A program made the translations under genes and the position numbers. Positions 6,025 through 14,663 of a stretch of DNA of 24,175 nt are shown in pieces; the first letter of the stretch is position 1; the number at the start of each line of letters is the position of its first letter. Source of the DNA: Candidatus Pacearchaeota archaeon CG10_big_fil_rev_8_21_14_0_10_32_14. Lineage in GTDB: Archaea; Nanobdellota; Nanobdellia; Pacearchaeales; GW2011-AR1. The stretch is from the NCBI GenBank assembly GCA_002763085.1, contig PFCY01000054.1, positions 1-24,175 of the forward strand, written 5' to 3'. The notes under the pieces were generated by a model that saw only the letters and a list, made by a program, of their open reading frames with translations, did not search any database and was not told where the DNA came from.

Positions 6025-8643
6025 ATGACAAAAATTTATGAATCTACTCAGTACAACTCTGAAGAAATAATCAAGATCCTCCACCCATTAGTAAAAGAAT
6101 GGTTTTTCAAAAAATTTGCGGACTTCTCTCTTACTCAGAAGTATGGAGTCATCCCAATATGGGAAAGAAAAAACATCCTTATTTCAGCTCCTACCGGCGG
6201 AACAAAGACTCTCACCGCTTTTTTATCTATTTTGAATTATTTAGTCATACTCGCAGAAAGAAACGAACTCGAAAATAAGATCTACGCAGTGTATACTTCA
6301 CCCCTTAAAGCCCTTTCAAATGATATTGCAAAAAATCTTATAGAACCCCTCGAAGAAATCCAAGCTCTTGCAAAAGAAAAAAACGTAAAACTTCAAGATA
6401 TACGAGTTGCTCTACGAACAGGCGACACAACAACATACGAACGAGCGAAAATGGCAAAAAAAATCCCCCATATTTTAATAACAACTCCAGAATCTTTGGC
6501 AATTGTTTTGACAACAGAAAAATTTATAGATAACTTAAAAGCAGTCGAATTTTGCATCGTTGATGAGATCCATGCTCTTGAAAATAAACGAGGCACTTTT
6601 TTAAGTTTAACAATTGAACGACTCAATGAAGTCTCTAAAATTTGGCCAGTCAAGATCGGTCTTTCAGCAACAATAGAACCACTTGAGGAAATTGCGAAAT
6701 ACCTCGTCGGAAATGGAAATAAAGAAAATCCTCGTGATGTCTTAATAGCAAAAGTTCCGCTAAGCAAAAAAATTGATATTAAAGTTCTTTCTCCAGTCGC
6801 AGATCTGATAAATGATACAAATTCTCAATCTGAAATGTATAAATTAATTGACAAATTGATTAAAGAGCATAAAACGACTTTAATATTTACAAATACCCGT
6901 TCGGCAACTGAAAGAGTAGTTAATTATCTCAAGGAAAAATTTCCGACAGAATATGGCGACGACAATATTGCCGCACATCATTCATCGTTGAGTAAGACAC
7001 ATAGATTTGATATTGAAGCGCGTTTACGCGACGGCAAATTAAAAGTCGTTGTATGTTCAACATCTCTTGAACTTGGGATTGACATTGGTTATATTGATTT
7101 AGTTTTGATGTTAGGCTCTCCAAAATCGTCGGCAAGAGCACTGCAAAGGTTGGGACGAGCTGGACATAAACTTCATGATGTCGCCAAAGGAAGATTTATT
7201 GTTCTAGACAGAGATGATCTTGTTGAATGCTGCGTCATCCAAAAAGAGATGATTGAAGGAAAAATAAACAAAATAAGATTTCCAAAAAATTCTCTCGATG
7301 TATTGAGCCAGCATATTTACGGTATGGCTATTTACAAAATTTGGGATATCGAAGAGCTTTTCAAAGTGATAAAGAAATGTTATTGTTATTCAGAATTATC
7401 ACGAAACGATTTCTTCGACGTCATTTCTTATCTATCTGGAGAATATGATTTAGAAAAAAATTATGTTTATGGAAAAATTTGGTTTGATACTGAGACTCGT
7501 CAAGTTGGAAAAAAAGGGAAACTCGCACGTGTTTTATATATGACAAATATTGGAACAATTCCGGATGAATCTTATATCACAGTAAAACTAGCCCCATCAG
7601 GAGAACAAGTTGGATTTATAGACGAAGGATTTCTTGAAAGAATGCGAAAAAACGACGTTTTTGTTTTAGGAGGGAGAAAATATGTCTATCAATATACAAA
7701 AGGAATGAATCTTTATGTTAAATCAACCATCGAAAGGTATCCAACTATTCCCTCGTGGTTCAGCGAAATGTTGCCTTTAAGTTTTGACTCAGCTACAGAG
7801 ATAAATAGATTTAGATATTTAATGGCTGAAAGACTTGAAAGCTCTCCGCGTCGTAGTAAATCAGAAATAATAAAATTCATAGAAGAACATCTTCATTCAT
7901 CCGAAGAATCTGCTTCAACTTCGGAAGCCATATACAATTATTTTTTAGAGCAACATAATTTTTTAGGAATTCCCCATAAGAACAAAATGATTGTTGAAAG
8001 ATATTACGATCCTAAAACAAAAAAGAATTACGCTTTATTTCATTCCATGTACGGTCGAAGAGTAAATGATGTTCTCTCAAGAGCATTTGGATATTTGCTT
8101 GGAAAATCTGCGGGTAAGCGAGATGTAGAGTTAGGCATGAACGATAACGGATTTTATATTGCTGGAGAAAAACTTCAAATTGAAAAAGTTATTAATTTCC
8201 TTACTCCAAAGAATCTTGAAGAAGTACTTAAAGAAGCAATTGAACGAACTGATATTTTATCCAGACGATTCCGACATTGTGCTGGTCGTTCTCTCATGAT
8301 TTTGCGTTCATATAAAGGACACCAAAAATCTGTCGGTAAACAGCAGATGAATTCACATTTCTTGATGTCTGCTGTAAAAAAAATAACTGGAGAATTTCCA
8401 ATACTTAGAGAAGCCCGTCGAGAAATTTTAGAAGATTTAATGGATATTGAAAATGCAAAGATAGTTGTTAAATGGATTAATGAAGGAAGAATCAAAGTTC
8501 AAATAAAAGACGTTGCCATTCCATCTCCATTCGCCCTCAATTTATTCATTCAAGGCCATACTGATCTCATCAAGCTCGAAGACAAACAGAATTTCCTCAA
8601 GAGGATGCATAAATTGCATATTAAAGGAATTGAGGAAGAATAA
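6025..8643 (+). CDS. lhr: Lhr-type superfamily 2 DNA helicase
   Basis: An ATP-dependent 3'-5' helicase of the large helicase-related family, used in DNA repair. 872 residues, the usual length of the Lhr core. Order: Walker A region APTGGTKT (A55-T62), motif Ib-type TSPLKAL, motif II DEIH (180-183), motif III SAT (about 214), FTNTRSATERV, the motif V region STSLELGIDIG, motif VI QRLGRAGH (374-381, arginine fingers), then the winged-helix and Lhr C-terminal region. In the Walker A loop the glycine that normally precedes the lysine is Thr60, an unusual change. No strong TATA box; AT-rich sequence lies at about 5999-6012. Its stop is 2 bases from the stop of the convergent winged-helix gene. Start ATG 6025. 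Confidence 0.93.
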   Translation: MTKIYESTQYNSEEIIKILHPLVKEWFFKKFADFSLTQKYGVIPIWERKNILISAPTGGTKTLTAFLSILNYLVILAERNELENKIYAVYTSPLKALSNDIAKNLIEPLEEIQALAKEKNVKLQDIRVALRTGDTTTYERAKMAKKIPHILITTPESLAIVLTTEKFIDNLKAVEFCIVDEIHALENKRGTFLSLTIERLNEVSKIWPVKIGLSATIEPLEEIAKYLVGNGNKENPRDVLIAKVPLSKKIDIKVLSPVADLINDTNSQSEMYKLIDKLIKEHKTTLIFTNTRSATERVVNYLKEKFPTEYGDDNIAAHHSSLSKTHRFDIEARLRDGKLKVVVCSTSLELGIDIGYIDLVLMLGSPKSSARALQRLGRAGHKLHDVAKGRFIVLDRDDLVECCVIQKEMIEGKINKIRFPKNSLDVLSQHIYGMAIYKIWDIEELFKVIKKCYCYSELSRNDFFDVISYLSGEYDLEKNYVYGKIWFDTETRQVGKKGKLARVLYMTNIGTIPDESYITVKLAPSGEQVGFIDEGFLERMRKNDVFVLGGRKYVYQYTKGMNLYVKSTIERYPTIPSWFSEMLPLSFDSATEINRFRYLMAERLESSPRRSKSEIIKFIEEHLHSSEESASTSEAIYNYFLEQHNFLGIPHKNKMIVERYYDPKTKKNYALFHSMYGRRVNDVLSRAFGYLLGKSAGKRDVELGMNDNGFYIAGEKLQIEKVINFLTPKNLEEVLKEAIERTDILSRRFRHCAGRSLMILRSYKGHQKSVGKQQMNSHFLMSAVKKITGEFPILREARREILEDLMDIENAKIVVKWINEGRIKVQIKDVAIPSPFALNLFIQGHTDLIKLEDKQNFLKRMHKLHIKGIEEE

Positions 8644-8645
8644 GA

Positions 8646-8900
8646 TTATATTTTTAATTCAGATAGAATTTTCCTACCCTTTGATGTTATTTTATACGGT
8701 CTATAATTTGAAGAATTTGGCTTTAAACATTTAACGTATCCTTTTGATTCTAAACGTATAAATATTCTACTTATAGTCTCTCTATATTTTTTCAATTTTT
8801 GAGAGAGTGTTTTAGCCATCCATTCTTTTTCATTGAGCTCTTTCAGAATGGTGATAGCTAATGTATTCCTTGCAAAAAAGATTTCCTCTTCAATATCCAT
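8646..8900 (-). CDS. Winged-helix transcriptional regulator
   Basis: 84 residues with a single winged helix-turn-helix domain. Helices occupy about 1-45 (the recognition helix probably spans KKYRETISRIFIRLESKG), and the wing is LKPNSSNYRPYKITSKGRKIL. This is the MarR/ArsR-like archaeal DNA-binding architecture. It is transcribed away from the type III mod gene and shares the 8901-8996 regulatory region with it, so it is the obvious candidate to control the restriction-modification operon and itself; this role is inferred. A TATA-like CTTAAATTT element (minus strand, about 8921-8929) lies 21-29 bases before its ATG, and one GCGTAAC repeat sits between that TATA and the start, where a bound protein would block transcription. 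Confidence 0.75.
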   Translation of the reverse strand: MDIEEEIFFARNTLAITILKELNEKEWMAKTLSQKLKKYRETISRIFIRLESKGYVKCLKPNSSNYRPYKITSKGRKILSELKI

Positions 8901-8908
8901 AAAATAAA

Positions 8909-8963
8909 GCGTAACAACTCAAATTTAAGCTGGTGTGATTCTGTGCGTAACTTATTGCGTAAC
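8909..8963 (+). promoter_or_regulatory. Three GCGTAAC direct repeats, candidate operators of the R-M island
   Basis: GCGTAAC occurs exactly at 8909-8915, 8945-8951 and 8957-8963. The starts are 36 and 12 bases apart, both multiples of 12, so the sites lie on roughly the same DNA face. The first lies between the regulator's TATA and its ATG. The last two lie just upstream of TTTAAAAT (8966-8973), a TATA-like element 24-31 bases before the mod ATG at 8997. No other GCGTAAC was noticed nearby. Binding by the winged-helix protein is inferred. Confidence 0.6.
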
Positions 8964-8996
8964 CTTTAAAATATGGCTAATCATTTGTTTATTAAG

Positions 8997-11063
8997 ATGT
9001 CATCCCTAATTGAAGAATTACCTAAAATAATAGAACGTGGCAAAAAAGAAGCTCAAAAAATCTTAGACGGACTTTCTAAATCAAATAAAATAACTTTACA
9101 AACTAATGAATTTGTTCTTCCAACAAAAGCTCAAGGGGGACTGACTAAATTTACTGGACAAACAATCAAAGAAATTGGTAAGATCGAGTGGCTAAACAGA
9201 ATGGTTTACGGAGATAATCTTCTTACAATGCAAGCTCTTCTTGCTGGAGATAATTCCTCTGGACTTTCTTCCATGCGTGGAAAAATTGATTTGATTTATA
9301 TTGATCCTCCATTTGATAGCAAAGCCGATTATAGAACAAAAATTCACCTTCCTGGAACGGATATTGAATCTAAACCCACAGTTATAGAACAGTTTGCTTA
9401 TTCAGATACTTGGAAAAATGGAACTGCTTCTTATTTAGAGATGATGATTCCGAGACTTATTTTGATGCGAGAGTTATTGAGCGAACAAGGTTCAATTTAC
9501 GTACATATTGATTGGCATGTCGGACATTATGTTAAAGTCATTATGGATGAAATTTTTGGGAAAGAGAATTTTAAAAATCACATTACCTGGTTAAGAAGTT
9601 CAAGTGGAAAGACAATATCTAAGAATTTTCCCAATGATACAGATTTTATCTTATTTTATTCCAAATCTGATGATTACATATTTAATCCAACTTATATGCC
9701 CCTTTCTGAAACAACAATTGCAATGTACAATAAAGATGATGGTGATGGCAGAGGAAAATATAGACTGTTTCCTTTACAAAAGACTGGAGGTCCTGGTCCA
9801 GAGACTACCTACGACTACAAAGATAATAATGGAAAAATTTGGAAATGTCCTCCTAAAGGGTGGAGAATGAAACAGGAGAAACTTAAAGCCTTAGAAGACG
9901 ACGGGAGACTTTATATCCAAGGCAAGAGTATAGGTGAAAAAGCTTATTGGAATGAAAGGGATAATGAAGGAAGATTATCTAACAATCTTTGGAATGATAT
10001 TGCTAACCTACAAGGAGCCAATGCGGAGATATTAGGATTTAATACTCAAAAACCAGAAAAACTAATTGACAGAATTATAGAATCTTCCTGCCCGGAAAAT
10101 GGAATCGTCGCAGATTTCTTCGCTGGTTCAGGCACAACAGGAGCAGTTGCAGAAAAACTTGGAAGAAAATGGATTATGTCTGATTTAGGAAAACCTGCAT
10201 GCATGATCATGAGAAAAAGACTAATTGACCAAAATGCAAAACCTTTCCTATATCATTCTATTGGAGATTATCAAAAAGAGCAATTTGAACAATCACAATT
10301 TAGGACAATTGGAGATTTGGCTCATGTGGTGATAAACCTTTATGGCGCTTTGCCTTTCCCAATGCAAGAAGGAGTTCCAAATAATTTAGGTTATATTAAA
10401 AATGGAAAAACTCTCGTCATAGTTGATTCTCCATCAAAGTTAACAGGATATAATACCTTAAAAAAAGCTCAAGAATTAAGGAGTTCATTTATGGGAGGTT
10501 GGGATAAAGTTGTTGTTCTCGGTTGGAATTTCGTAACAGATATAGGAAGAGTAATTGAAAGTTTGAGAGATGATAAATTAGAAGTCTTAGTCATTCCTCC
10601 AGATTTATTAGATAAATTAAAAACAAAAGCAAGTTATGAACAGTTAATCAAATCTGGTAAGATTAGATTTTCTTCTTTACAATATTTAACAATTAAATCT
10701 ATAATTAAGAAAGAATATAATAAAGAACAAGACGAGATTTTTATAGAATTAGATAATTATGTCTTGCTTTCTCCAGATGCTCTGCCTTTAGATAAAGAAA
10801 ATAAAGAGAAACTTGAAAAAGTCATCAAAGATGATCCTTTAAGTTTAATTGAATATTGGAGTATTGATCCAGAATACGATGGGGAAGTATTTAGAAGTAA
10901 ATGGCAGGATAACAGACAAAACAGAGAAAATGATGAAGATAAATTTAGAGTAGTAAGAAAAACTAAACTTATTTTACCCAAAATTAAAGGAAAGAGGAAA
11001 ATTTGTGTTAAAGCTGTAGATGTTTTTGGATTTGAGAGTGTGGTTGTTGGAGAGGTGAAATAA
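8997..11063 (+). CDS. mod: Type III restriction-modification system methyltransferase subunit (Mod)
   Basis: Site-specific adenine-N6 DNA methyltransferase that also provides target recognition for the Mod-Res complex. Numbered from 8997: an N-terminal helical region (MSSLIEELPKIIERGKK), motif IV DPPF (103-106) preceded by DLIYI, a long central target-recognition region, then the SAM-binding motif I DFFAGSGTTG (about 373-382), then a 250-residue C-terminal region. Motif IV before motif I is the beta class order typical of type III Mod. The frame extends upstream to an ATG at 8973, but 8997 is preferred because TTTAAAAT lies 24-31 bases before it, the spacing seen elsewhere here, and because MSSLIEELPKI resembles usual Mod N-termini. 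Its stop overlaps the next ATG by one base (TAATG). No simple-sequence tract suggesting phase variation was seen. Confidence 0.93.
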   Translation: MSSLIEELPKIIERGKKEAQKILDGLSKSNKITLQTNEFVLPTKAQGGLTKFTGQTIKEIGKIEWLNRMVYGDNLLTMQALLAGDNSSGLSSMRGKIDLIYIDPPFDSKADYRTKIHLPGTDIESKPTVIEQFAYSDTWKNGTASYLEMMIPRLILMRELLSEQGSIYVHIDWHVGHYVKVIMDEIFGKENFKNHITWLRSSSGKTISKNFPNDTDFILFYSKSDDYIFNPTYMPLSETTIAMYNKDDGDGRGKYRLFPLQKTGGPGPETTYDYKDNNGKIWKCPPKGWRMKQEKLKALEDDGRLYIQGKSIGEKAYWNERDNEGRLSNNLWNDIANLQGANAEILGFNTQKPEKLIDRIIESSCPENGIVADFFAGSGTTGAVAEKLGRKWIMSDLGKPACMIMRKRLIDQNAKPFLYHSIGDYQKEQFEQSQFRTIGDLAHVVINLYGALPFPMQEGVPNNLGYIKNGKTLVIVDSPSKLTGYNTLKKAQELRSSFMGGWDKVVVLGWNFVTDIGRVIESLRDDKLEVLVIPPDLLDKLKTKASYEQLIKSGKIRFSSLQYLTIKSIIKKEYNKEQDEIFIELDNYVLLSPDALPLDKENKEKLEKVIKDDPLSLIEYWSIDPEYDGEVFRSKWQDNRQNRENDEDKFRVVRKTKLILPKIKGKRKICVKAVDVFGFESVVVGEVK

Positions 11064-11701
11064 TGATATTTGAAATTAGTAATATTTTAGATATTTCGAT
11101 TATCATAACTTTAGTGGGTATTGCAATTACATATTTTGGAAGAATTATAATCAAAGCGAGAAAAGATTTATGCTCAGATATAACTGCTGAAATTTTAGAA
11201 GGAATTATTTTCTTGATTTATTATTTTATTTTTCCAACTTTAATCATTTACTTATTAATTTATTATTTCCCATTAAAAATAAATTTTTATCCAGCGTTAT
11301 TTATAATAATTGAAGGAATTTTTATTTATTTTCTCACCCTTCAAACTAATTTTGAAGAAATTAATTTTAATTATAAAAAAGTTAATTTTCTTATAGTAAC
11401 TCTATCTTTATTTTTTAATTATACACTATTTATCAATGATGAAAATATTGTTTTTTTAATAATCTCTATAATTTTTACCTTTTTGATAATAACTCTCTCG
11501 GCTGCTATTTATAGTAAAGGGGAAGGTCAGATTTCTAAAGATATTCAAGGAAGTAATAAGATAATTATTTTATCCAATAAAGAAGTATTAATTGGAAAGA
11601 TAATAAAATTAGGAAATGATTTTATCAGTTTTTTTGACTCTAAAAAAAAGAAGCATATTATAATAAATAAAAGTCATATTTTAAAATTAGAACATAAATA
11701 A
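11063..11701 (+). CDS. Five-helix membrane protein embedded in the mod-res operon, unknown function
   Basis: 212 residues. Five hydrophobic segments are visible at about 8-30, 46-69, 73-93, 106-124 and 127-150, followed by a 60-residue polar C-terminal domain (151-212) with short strand-like segments (KIIILSNKEVLIGKIIKLG, DFISFFD, KHIIINKSHILKLE) that resemble a small beta barrel. I recognise no family. Its ATG overlaps the mod stop by one base and its stop is 2 bases before the res ATG, so it is almost certainly cotranscribed and translationally coupled with both. The gene is even more AT-rich than its neighbours. Type III systems normally need only Mod and Res, so a membrane component is unexpected. 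It may anchor the complex, sense entering DNA, or act as a toxic effector or immunity factor; all three are guesses. Confidence 0.8.
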   Translation: MIFEISNILDISIIITLVGIAITYFGRIIIKARKDLCSDITAEILEGIIFLIYYFIFPTLIIYLLIYYFPLKINFYPALFIIIEGIFIYFLTLQTNFEEINFNYKKVNFLIVTLSLFFNYTLFINDENIVFLIISIIFTFLIITLSAAIYSKGEGQISKDIQGSNKIIILSNKEVLIGKIIKLGNDFISFFDSKKKKHIIINKSHILKLEHK

Positions 11702-11703
11702 AA

Positions 11704-14625
11704 ATGGTAAATACAAAATCTCTAGGAACAAGAAATATACCTCTTAAATTAGCAGAGACTATAACAAAGATGGCAAATAAAGAATGGGAAGAGCGAACAT
11801 TTTTAGAAAAAGTTTCTCCTATTACTAAAGATTTATTGAGATTCTGGGATCCGTATGGCAGTTTTGGAGATTTAAGAAATTTTAATTTTCACGAGGGGCA
11901 ATGGCAGGCAATTCTAAATACGATTTATATGCATGAAATTTTGAAAGTTAAAAGTGTTCATGATATGTATATGTCTATTCGTCCAGAATTATTACAAGAA
12001 ATGGATTTACTCGATTTGAAGAAAGATAAATATTCTCATCAAAAATATTGTATTAAAATGGCAACAGGAACTGGCAAGACTTGGATTTTATCAGCGATAT
12101 TAATTTGGCAATACTTAAATGCAAAACATGAAGAAGAATCAACTGGAAGATTTTCGAAAAATTTCTTACTTGTTGCACCAGGAATAATTGTTTATGAAAG
12201 ATTGCTTGATGCTTATCTCGGCAAAAGAAAAGAAAATGGGCATAGAGAATTTGATACATCTGATTTTAAAAGATTCGAGGGATTATTCCTTCCACCAGCA
12301 TATAAAGAAGAGATATTCGGATTTATCCAAAGTTCTGTTGCTCAAAAAGATGAGATTGGTAAGAAAATAACTGGTGAAGGTTTAATTGCTATTACTAACT
12401 GGCATTTATTAGCAACTGAAACAGTTGATGAAGATACTGAAACAGCATTAGATAGTCCTGAAAAAACAATAAAAAAACTTCTACCAATTACTCCTGGAAC
12501 ATCATCGGGACATTCTTTAGAAGAATTAGATAACAATTATTTCAAGGGGAAGGAATTAGAATATCTTGCTAATTTAAGTGATCTAGTTGTATTCAACGAT
12601 GAAGCACATCATCTTGGAGAATGGAAAACTACTGAAGAAGTCTTAGATAAAAAATGGCAAGAAGCATTAGATAACATTTCAGAAAATAAGAAGGGTAAAT
12701 TTATACAAGTTGACTTTTCAGCTACACCTTATACTGTAACGGGAAGCGGACAAAAAAGATCACTGCATTATTTTCCGCATATTATTATCAATTTTGAACT
12801 TGTCCAAGCAATTAAATTAGGTCTTGTTAAAACGGTAGCAATTGATAAAAGAAAAGAAATTGCCGCGCTTCCACTAGAATTTAAAGCAGAAAGAGAAGGA
12901 GGGGAAATTAAAGACATTTCCGAAGGTCAAAGAGTAATGCTTAGGGCGGGAATTACAAAATTAAGAATTTTAGAAGAAGGTTTCACAAAATTAGATAAAA
13001 CAAAATACCCTAAAATGCTTGTAATTTGTGAAGATACTTTTGTCGTTCCCCATGTTGTTAAATTCTTAAGACAAGAAGGTTATTCAGAAGAAGAGATTAT
13101 GGAAGTTCATTCTAATAGAAAAGGGGATATTGGAGAAGAAGAATGGAAAAAAGTTAAACAAAGATTATTTGATATGGACCATCATGCAAAACCAAAAATT
13201 ATAGTTTCTGTTTTGATGTTAAGAGAAGGATTTGATGTAAACAATATTTGTGTTATAGTGCCTCTCCGTTCAAGTTCTTCTTATATTCTGCTCGAACAAA
13301 CAATAGGCAGGGGATTGAGAATAATGTGGCGTGAACCAGAATATGAAGATAGCAAAAAAGAAAATCGTGAGAAATTGCTGATTAAGAAAGAAGAACCAGA
13401 TAACTATATGGATATATTAAGCATAATTGAACATCCAGCGTTTATCGAATTTTATGATAGAGTTTTAGAAGGTGCAATTGGAAAGGTTAAAGAGTTGCCA
13501 AAAAAAGATAGAGTTGTTGGAGATATTGTAAGTATAGGATTGAAGAGTAACTATAAAGATTATGATCTCTTCTGGCCATTAATCATACACGATAAAGAAG
13601 AAGAATTAACTCCAACAGAATTATCAATGAAAGACTTGGAAAAATTTCCTATTTCTCTTGAAGAATTAAAACCTTTGATTAGTCAAAGAGGTGATGTTTT
13701 CAAAAGCGAAGAATTAACAGTTAAAACCAAATTTGGAGAATATAATGTTACCGCAGATATCTTTACTGCGAAAAGTTATAACTCATTTATTCAAAAAATA
13801 GTTAATGCGGTTTCAGAAGTCCCGGTTAAAATTAACAAAAAGACGATTAAGTCATTTCCTTTAATGCAAATTAATTCATTCATGATTGCTCGACTAACTG
13901 ATGGATATATTAGACAAAAATTATTTGGACAAGATTTTGATCCTCTAAAGGATAATAATTGGAGAGTTTTATTATTAACGGAAGCAAGAATTATTCAGCA
14001 CATTGTTAAAAATGTCGCAAAAACAATTTATGATTTGCAAAATAGTTTAAAGATAAATGAAGCAAAGATTGTCAAGAGATATTTTTCAGAAATAACTGAA
14101 ATGAGAATAAGAGAAACCTATGCTATAGATGTCGCGAAAACTATTTATTCAAAAATAGCATTCCCTACAAACAAAGGAGGATTTGAAAAAGCATTTATAG
14201 AATTTATTGATGCTGATTCTAAGGTTAAATCTTTTATTAAAATAAATGAGCATATTCATAATTTTTCAAATATAATCTATATAAGGGATGATGGACTTTT
14301 AGCAAATTATTATCCCGATTTTATGGTTAAAATAGGTAATAAAATATATCTTGTTGAAACAAAGGCTGAAAGAGATCTAAATAATCAGAATGTTAAATCA
14401 AAGAGATTAGCAACTATTGATTGGACTGATAAAATTAATGAACTAAAACCGGATGATAGAATGAATTGCATTTGGAGTTATGTTTTACTCGGAGAAAACA
14501 CTTTTTATAGTATGAGTAAAAAGAGCGCATCAACAGGGGAAATATTAGAATATGCAAAATTGACTAAGGCAAAGGTTAAAGGAAAACTCTTTGATACTGA
14601 CATATATGGAAGAAAAGAATATTAA
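11704..14625 (+). CDS. res: Type III restriction-modification system restriction subunit (Res)
   Basis: ATP-dependent translocase/helicase and endonuclease that with Mod cuts unmethylated DNA. 973 residues, normal for Res. Walker A ATGTGKT (120-126), motif II DEAH (299-302), motif III DFSATPY (about 337), the motif V region MLREGFDVNN, motif VI QTIGRGLR (532-539). The C-terminal nuclease domain has a clear PD-(D/E)xK signature: P871-D872, then E885-T-K887 in a strand LVETKA. All visible catalytic residues are intact, so the enzyme looks active. It starts 2 bases after the membrane protein's stop. The next gene begins 38 bases downstream on the same strand with its own TATA-like element, so res is probably the last gene of the operon. 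Confidence 0.93.
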   Translation: MVNTKSLGTRNIPLKLAETITKMANKEWEERTFLEKVSPITKDLLRFWDPYGSFGDLRNFNFHEGQWQAILNTIYMHEILKVKSVHDMYMSIRPELLQEMDLLDLKKDKYSHQKYCIKMATGTGKTWILSAILIWQYLNAKHEEESTGRFSKNFLLVAPGIIVYERLLDAYLGKRKENGHREFDTSDFKRFEGLFLPPAYKEEIFGFIQSSVAQKDEIGKKITGEGLIAITNWHLLATETVDEDTETALDSPEKTIKKLLPITPGTSSGHSLEELDNNYFKGKELEYLANLSDLVVFNDEAHHLGEWKTTEEVLDKKWQEALDNISENKKGKFIQVDFSATPYTVTGSGQKRSLHYFPHIIINFELVQAIKLGLVKTVAIDKRKEIAALPLEFKAEREGGEIKDISEGQRVMLRAGITKLRILEEGFTKLDKTKYPKMLVICEDTFVVPHVVKFLRQEGYSEEEIMEVHSNRKGDIGEEEWKKVKQRLFDMDHHAKPKIIVSVLMLREGFDVNNICVIVPLRSSSSYILLEQTIGRGLRIMWREPEYEDSKKENREKLLIKKEEPDNYMDILSIIEHPAFIEFYDRVLEGAIGKVKELPKKDRVVGDIVSIGLKSNYKDYDLFWPLIIHDKEEELTPTELSMKDLEKFPISLEELKPLISQRGDVFKSEELTVKTKFGEYNVTADIFTAKSYNSFIQKIVNAVSEVPVKINKKTIKSFPLMQINSFMIARLTDGYIRQKLFGQDFDPLKDNNWRVLLLTEARIIQHIVKNVAKTIYDLQNSLKINEAKIVKRYFSEITEMRIRETYAIDVAKTIYSKIAFPTNKGGFEKAFIEFIDADSKVKSFIKINEHIHNFSNIIYIRDDGLLANYYPDFMVKIGNKIYLVETKAERDLNNQNVKSKRLATIDWTDKINELKPDDRMNCIWSYVLLGENTFYSMSKKSASTGEILEYAKLTKAKVKGKLFDTDIYGRKEY

Positions 14626-14663
14626 TCCAAAACTTCTAAAAACCCAATCTCTTATTCTAAATC

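Noticed and set aside
6393..6767. Minus-strand 124-codon frame inside lhr
   Set aside because: Covered entirely by conserved helicase motifs on the plus strand.
8997..11063. Phase-variable mod gene (phasevarion)
   Set aside because: No homopolymer or short tandem repeat tract long enough for slipped-strand switching was found in the N-terminal half or upstream.
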